Notes under the pieces: generated by a model
Seen by the model: only the letters and a program-made list of their open reading frames with translations
Database searches by the model: none
What the model was told of the DNA's origin: nothing
Source: Guptibacillus hwajinpoensis
GTDB lineage: Bacteria; Bacillota; Bacilli; Bacillales; Guptibacillaceae
Length of the DNA stretch: 64,000 bases
Assembly (NCBI RefSeq): GCF_020171785.1
Contig: NZ_JAIVAE010000016.1
Span: 1-64,000 of the forward strand
Direction of reading: 5' to 3'
Translations under genes and position numbers: made by a program
Shown: piece after piece, positions 60,001 through 64,000 of the stretch
Layout of the letters: every line of letters begins with the position of its first letter
Position numbering within the stretch: position 1 is the first letter of the stretch

Positions 60001-62417
60001 TTCCTCTCAAAATGCTCATGCAACCGATACTCACAAATCTCTTTCGTCCAGTTATAAAGCAACTCGTTCTCTTCCTTATTATCCAATTCCAAATCAAACG
60101 AAAAAGTCCCATCATCAAATACAACCAATCCCTTAGAACTGCCACTCCACTTCGTCATAGGCATTCTCGCAATTAAACTTGCGACTTTGCTCTCATCATA
60201 TTCCCACATCGCTCGAGACCCTTTATCAGAGAAATCGATTTTCCTTCGATACTCTTTTTCAGTCAAATACTGATGAAAATAGGGAGCGACTTCTTTTGGA
60301 GTGACAGATGCTAACCAATTCTCCATTCCCCTACTTAACATGTAATGAAGAACGATCATCTTGTAGCTTTTTGCCATTCCGGTTCGTTCAACTTCCTTAA
60401 CCCAGCTTTCATAATCTCTATATACTTTTTCCTCAAAAGGAGCTAACTCACCTGCCCACTGCAGAAATCCTGGATAAGAGCCGAATTCCTGTCGATACTC
60501 TCGACTATTTTCTCTGCCATACAAATGAAGTTCTAAATAACTTGGACGTCTTCCAAGCTCTAACTTCAAATCTTGATACCCATTAAATAGCTTCTCTTTT
60601 CTTGGCTGCCTCTTCTTTTTCAGTTCCTTAAGTAGATCAACCACTTTAAGATCAAGATTCAATTCACAATTTGCGGGCACAACTGGTTCAACTGTTTTCT
60701 TCTTACCTGATTGCTCTGGTGAAGTATCAAATAACGAAAGCTTAATATCCGCATTTCGATAGTTTCCGATCAAATCGATGATATTGCAGTATTCTTTTCC
60801 ATTATGTAGTCTAAGACCTCTCCCAACCTGTTGCGTGAAGATCGTTAATGATTCAGTTGGTCTTGCGAATAAAAGTGTATCAACCGGAGGAATATCTACC
60901 CCCTCATTAAATAGGTCGACAGTAAAGATAATAGCGACATCACCATTTGTTAATGCATCAATCGCATCTTTTCTCGAGTAGTTCCGTGACTTTGAATTCA
61001 AGCTTATCGCTTTGTATCCTTTGTCATTAAAATACTCTGCTAGAAAATTCGCTTGTACAATCGATGAGCAAAACCCAAGTGAACGTGACTGCTTGTGTTC
61101 TACCCATGCACGAAGGATTTTGTCCGCTACTTCATCTTTTAACTGTGCTGCTAGTAGCTCTTCTTGATCGTACTTATTCCCAAGCCAAGTAACCTTTGAA
61201 TAATCCGTTTCATCATAAACACCAAAATACCGAAAAGGCGTTAACCAATCGTTCTGAATAGCCTCAATAAAATGCATTTGATACGCCACATTACCGCCGC
61301 ATATCCCATAAACATCTTTACTATCCATTCGATCCGGTGTAGCTGTAATTCCAAGTAAGAACGCCGGTTTGAAATAATCGATAATTCCCTGATACGAATT
61401 CGCTGCAGCATGATGAAACTCATCTACTACAATTAAATCAAATTCATCTGGGCTAAATTGCTTTAGATTCTTTTCCTGACCAATTGTAAAAACAGAAGCA
61501 AACAGCATGTCAGCCTTATCTTTCACACGTCCATTGTAAATTCCAGTAGAGCGATCAGGAAGGACATGCTGAAATGAGTTCTTAGCCTGATACAAAATCT
61601 CCTCTCGGTGCGCAACAAAAAGGACACGTTTAAAAGAACGTGCAAAAAATCCAGCCAGATAGGTTTTCCCGATTCCAGTCGGTAGGACAACCATCGCCCT
61701 GGTGTAACCTTCTTCCAAGGTTGCTTCGAGAGCTTCCAAAGCTTCAAGTTGAGCTTGTCTCGGCTCAAGAACACTTTCAGATTCAATTCCGTACGGCAAT
61801 CTACTTTCGTGAATTGTATTCGTTTGATCTGGAGTACCAACCGTCATTTCCACTTCTTCTAACTTGCTCCACTTTTGCAGGAGATCTGGGTACTTTTCAT
61901 GATAATGCTCATAACGCTCTTTATATAACTGAATGGATTCTTCATTCAATGGAATAGTATTGTCATGATAAAACGTATGTAAAAATAAATCTTCCGCTTC
62001 CTGGTATGTTGATGGTGAGCTGCTTTCAGGTAAGAACAGGTTCCACTCCACACCACTCGTTAGAGCCGATCGTGATAGATTAGACGAACCAACTAGGAAA
62101 GAACCCGTCTCCGACTCACTTCCGAACAAGTATGCTTTTGGATGAAAGGATCGGCCGTTGCTTTGAAATAAGCGCAGTTCAATGCCTTCCAGTTCTAGTA
62201 ACCTTTGAAGTGCCACAGGTTGTGTGACGAATAAATAATCACCTGCACATAGCTTAACCGTCTTTCTTCTCGCTAATGCCAATTCCAAATGATGATAAAG
62301 AAGCTCTACCCCTGACTTCATTACAAATGAAGTCAGGATATAAATCGAATCAGCTGACTCAATTTCTCGTACAAGGTGATCAATTAATTTATCTGTAACT
62401 AGTTGAATCTTACTCAT
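59991..62417 (-). CDS. PLD-nuclease/SF2 helicase fusion
   Basis: An 808-residue protein. Residues 1-150 are a phospholipase-D-like domain (H92 and K94 in FHPKAYLFGS; GSSNLSRSAL with N113). A DExH helicase core follows: Walker A LPTGIGKTYL (K251), motif II DEFHH (332-336), motif III LGITATPDR, and motif VI QQVGRGLR. The C-terminal 200 residues are helical with repeated WYEWAKEL-like turns (SYPGFLQWAGELAPFEEKVY). Usual relatives carry a C-terminal DUF3427, which is absent here but encoded as a separate gene 0.8 kb away. Likely acts on DNA in defence or repair. It overlaps the MazG-like gene by 8 bases. Confidence 0.85.
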   Translation of the reverse strand: MSKIQLVTDKLIDHLVREIESADSIYILTSFVMKSGVELLYHHLELALARRKTVKLCAGDYLFVTQPVALQRLLELEGIELRLFQSNGRSFHPKAYLFGSESETGSFLVGSSNLSRSALTSGVEWNLFLPESSSPSTYQEAEDLFLHTFYHDNTIPLNEESIQLYKERYEHYHEKYPDLLQKWSKLEEVEMTVGTPDQTNTIHESRLPYGIESESVLEPRQAQLEALEALEATLEEGYTRAMVVLPTGIGKTYLAGFFARSFKRVLFVAHREEILYQAKNSFQHVLPDRSTGIYNGRVKDKADMLFASVFTIGQEKNLKQFSPDEFDLIVVDEFHHAAANSYQGIIDYFKPAFLLGITATPDRMDSKDVYGICGGNVAYQMHFIEAIQNDWLTPFRYFGVYDETDYSKVTWLGNKYDQEELLAAQLKDEVADKILRAWVEHKQSRSLGFCSSIVQANFLAEYFNDKGYKAISLNSKSRNYSRKDAIDALTNGDVAIIFTVDLFNEGVDIPPVDTLLFARPTESLTIFTQQVGRGLRLHNGKEYCNIIDLIGNYRNADIKLSLFDTSPEQSGKKKTVEPVVPANCELNLDLKVVDLLKELKKKRQPRKEKLFNGYQDLKLELGRRPSYLELHLYGRENSREYRQEFGSYPGFLQWAGELAPFEEKVYRDYESWVKEVERTGMAKSYKMIVLHYMLSRGMENWLASVTPKEVAPYFHQYLTEKEYRRKIDFSDKGSRAMWEYDESKVASLIARMPMTKWSGSSKGLVVFDDGTFSFDLELDNKEENELLYNWTKEICEYRLHEHFERKAR

Positions 62418-62742
62418 CTTCTACATCTATCAGATAAATCTTTTCTTCAAACCCACCACGCTTCTCTTTCTTCTCTTTTCGTACCTGTTCAAGTTCTTCA
62501 TAGGAAGAATGATGTACCGTCGTAAGCGCATGGATCAATTCTAGGATATCCGCTAGTTCCTCAATGGAATGGCTATCTCCATCTGCTTCAAGGTACTCTT
62601 GAAGCTCTTCTTTTAATTTTGATTGAAGTTCTTCCTTATATTCAAAGTCATTTAACGTTGTAATATTAAAATCTTTTCCAGTCGCTTTGATGATCTCTGG
62701 GATACGGTCTCTGATTAGCTTGTTGTAAGTTGGCATGGTCAT
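62410..62742 (-). CDS. MazG-like/phosphoribosyl-ATP pyrophosphohydrolase-fold protein
   Basis: A 110-residue all-helical protein: YNKLIRDRIPEIIKATGK, then KLKEELQEYLEADGD and SIEELADILELIHAL. These are the two E-x-x-E/D metal-binding helices of MazG-type NTP pyrophosphohydrolases, and the family is known beside DNA-damage and phage-response genes. It is coupled to the helicase gene. Substrate, perhaps damaged or excess dNTP, is inferred. Confidence 0.85.
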   Translation of the reverse strand: MTMPTYNKLIRDRIPEIIKATGKDFNITTLNDFEYKEELQSKLKEELQEYLEADGDSHSIEELADILELIHALTTVHHSSYEELEQVRKEKKEKRGGFEEKIYLIDVEDE

Positions 62743-62817
62743 CCACCTTTCGCAATTTGATATAATTCAATGATAATATAGATGGAGTAATTATGATTAA
62801 GGAGTTGCTAACAAATC

Positions 62818-63207
62818 ATGAAAAAAGTCAAAGTCGTCGGTGCGGTAATTCGCAACAAACAAGATGAATTCCTTTGTGCTCTTCGCTCTCCCACGATGTC
62901 TCTACCAAATTTATGGGAGTTTCCAGGGGGGAAGATTGAGGAAGGGGAAACACCTGAACAAACGTTAATACGCGAAATTGAGGAAGAACTAGACTGTGAA
63001 ATTTCGGTTCAAGAAAAAGTAGAAGAAGTTCTTCATGAATACCCTAACGTCATTGTTAATCTACTTACATATGAATCAACTATTATTAACGGTGAACCCA
63101 AAGCAAAAGAACACGCTAAGTTGGAGTGGGTTTCAAAGAATGATTTACGTTCTCTTGAATGGGCTCCCGCTGATATTCCAACAATCGATAAGCTGTTATC
63201 GAATTAA
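62818..63207 (+). CDS. MutT-type Nudix hydrolase
   Basis: A 129-residue Nudix protein with an intact box (GGKIEEGETPEQTLIREIEEEL, i.e. G-x5-E-x7-REx2EE). KKVKVVGAVIRNKQDEFLCA and LWEFPGGK are typical of 8-oxo-dGTP diphosphatases. It should hydrolyse modified nucleoside triphosphates. Divergent from the MazG-like/helicase pair and overlapping the 3' end of the convergent DUF3427 gene by 12 bases. Confidence 0.9.
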   Translation: MKKVKVVGAVIRNKQDEFLCALRSPTMSLPNLWEFPGGKIEEGETPEQTLIREIEEELDCEISVQEKVEEVLHEYPNVIVNLLTYESTIINGEPKAKEHAKLEWVSKNDLRSLEWAPADIPTIDKLLSN

Positions 63208-64000
63208 ATCAATAAATAAATCCTCTGGCACGGGATGATGAAGCTTCCACTTAATACTCATCGGCTTGTCCCCATGACTTGAAACATAGTCGATCTCCCC
63301 TAAGTAGGTAAAAGGCAACGTTATCTCGTGCATTTTATTAAACTTCCTTACAAACAAGTGAATGTGAATGCCTTTTTCCTTATGGTTAATATATGCTTGT
63401 CCAACAGATGAACTGTGCGACGTTTGGTTCTGGCTTTGCCAATGGAAGTGACGCTGATCGATAAAATAATCCTTATAGTGAAGGTGATTCGATACGGCTT
63501 CATCTTTGTTTAAGTTTATGAAAAGCAAATAGTGGTTTCCAACTCGACTTACACCCTCACGCCAAGTTCCTTCCTGGACACCCGCTTGAAACAAAAAGAT
63601 CAAATCATTTCGCGAATAGTTTTGATAACGAATCACACGCTCGCCTTCTCCCAGAAAACGATCTGGTTTAAACGTACGACGAAACTCCACAATTCCATAT
63701 TCTATCCGTTCTATGAATTTTTCATGAACAAAATCAATCGATAAGGCTTCAGATAAGCGTTTATCTATCCTAAAGCCTTCATTTTCAATAATGCCAATCA
63801 CATGCTTGTGCTTTTTATATCCCTGAGTTAACTTCAGCATTGCATCATGAATTAAGCTACGATGTTTTTCTTCATCCGGTAGAATACCGAAACGACGCTG
63901 GATAATACGAAAAACATCTGACTGATGAACAACAGGAACCTCATTTGCAGCCTCCAAAATGGCTAACTCATACGGCCACTTTATTGGATACATATTCTCC
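63196..64000 (-). CDS. DUF3427-domain protein, continuing beyond the window
   Basis: At least 265 residues, still open at the window edge; an ATG at 63993 has GGAG too close to be convincing, so the start probably lies outside. Residues about 115-265 match DUF3427 (RYQNYSRNDLIFLFQAGVQ, NHLHYKDYFIDQRHFHWQSQ, HIHLFVRKFNKMHEITLPF, YLGEID). This domain normally forms the C-terminus of PLD/DEAD helicases. Here it stands apart from the helicase gene on the same strand, with the MutT-type gene between them. Confidence 0.75.
   Translation of the reverse strand, partial: ENMYPIKWPYELAILEAANEVPVVHQSDVFRIIQRRFGILPDEEKHRSLIHDAMLKLTQGYKKHKHVIGIIENEGFRIDKRLSEALSIDFVHEKFIERIEYGIVEFRRTFKPDRFLGEGERVIRYQNYSRNDLIFLFQAGVQEGTWREGVSRVGNHYLLFINLNKDEAVSNHLHYKDYFIDQRHFHWQSQNQTSHSSSVGQAYINHKEKGIHIHLFVRKFNKMHEITLPFTYLGEIDYVSSHGDKPMSIKWKLHHPVPEDLFIDLIR

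Overview
The window looks like chromosome from a moderately low-GC, spore-former-type Bacillota, most likely a Bacillaceae genus close to Bacillus, Alkalihalobacillus or Halobacillus. The evidence is strong AGGAGG-type ribosome binding sites, many TTG/GTG starts, DUF421 and YitT proteins, an HssRS/Hrt haem module, LXG-type polymorphic toxins and a heterocycloanthracin/sonorensin-type bacteriocin. No rRNA, tRNA or CRISPR array was recognised, and nothing fixes the species.

Layout. 1-7.5 kb: a zinc peptidase, small membrane proteins, a DUF421 protein, a large secreted M14 carboxypeptidase and a BcrAB-like ABC transporter operon with DUF6773 and HTH partners. 7.7-11.6 kb: hssR-hssS-hrtB-hrtA haem sensing and efflux, with hrtB broken by a frameshift. 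11.7-23.9 kb: housekeeping and accessory genes (VOC proteins, Gfo/Idh oxidoreductase, SorC regulator with a clear operator, kinases, acetyltransferases, a diguanylate cyclase, a MarR regulator). Several genes here are decaying (HIT protein, a GNAT, a PhzF remnant). A 107-aa Cys-rich bacteriocin precursor sits at 19.08 kb. 24.4-30.0 kb: its probable maturation operon (ThiF-like protein, YcaO cyclodehydratase, SagB-type dehydrogenase).

31-40.8 kb: a catabolic-looking cluster (DegT aminotransferase, HisD-like dehydrogenase, APC permease, threonine-synthase-like PLP enzyme, RidA, YheO/HTH regulator). It is divergent from a YeiH-type sulfate/sulfite exporter gene and a LysR gene, and a YitT gene follows. 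41.2-42.9 kb: an IS1182-family element.

43-51 kb: a polymorphic-toxin locus. One complete T7SS-type toxin gene (helper, toxin, SUKH immunity) is followed by two N-terminally truncated toxin cassettes with different nuclease tips and their own immunity genes, then a 65-bp stump and a broken immunity gene. The breakpoints lie at the same codon, and each is joined to the same repeat. 52.5-55.4 kb: a second T7SS-like unit (lipoprotein, lipase-like protein with a helical C-terminus, small helical partner) that resembles the staphylococcal reverse-arranged TslA lipase toxin system. 55.7-59.8 kb: an SRPBCC/ArsR operon, a lipoprotein nuclease and a YHYH-domain protein. 60-64 kb: a PLD-helicase, a MazG-like pyrophosphatase, a MutT-type Nudix protein and a separate DUF3427 protein, a possible defence or DNA-damage module.

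Across the window at least 14 copies of a GGACGGTTCT repeat (called R2 here) occur at gene 3' ends, beside terminator hairpins, at the toxin-cassette junctions and inside the terminal inverted repeats of the IS. Two other dispersed families (R1, R3) are also present. Some copies have supplied the last codons and stop of the upstream gene.
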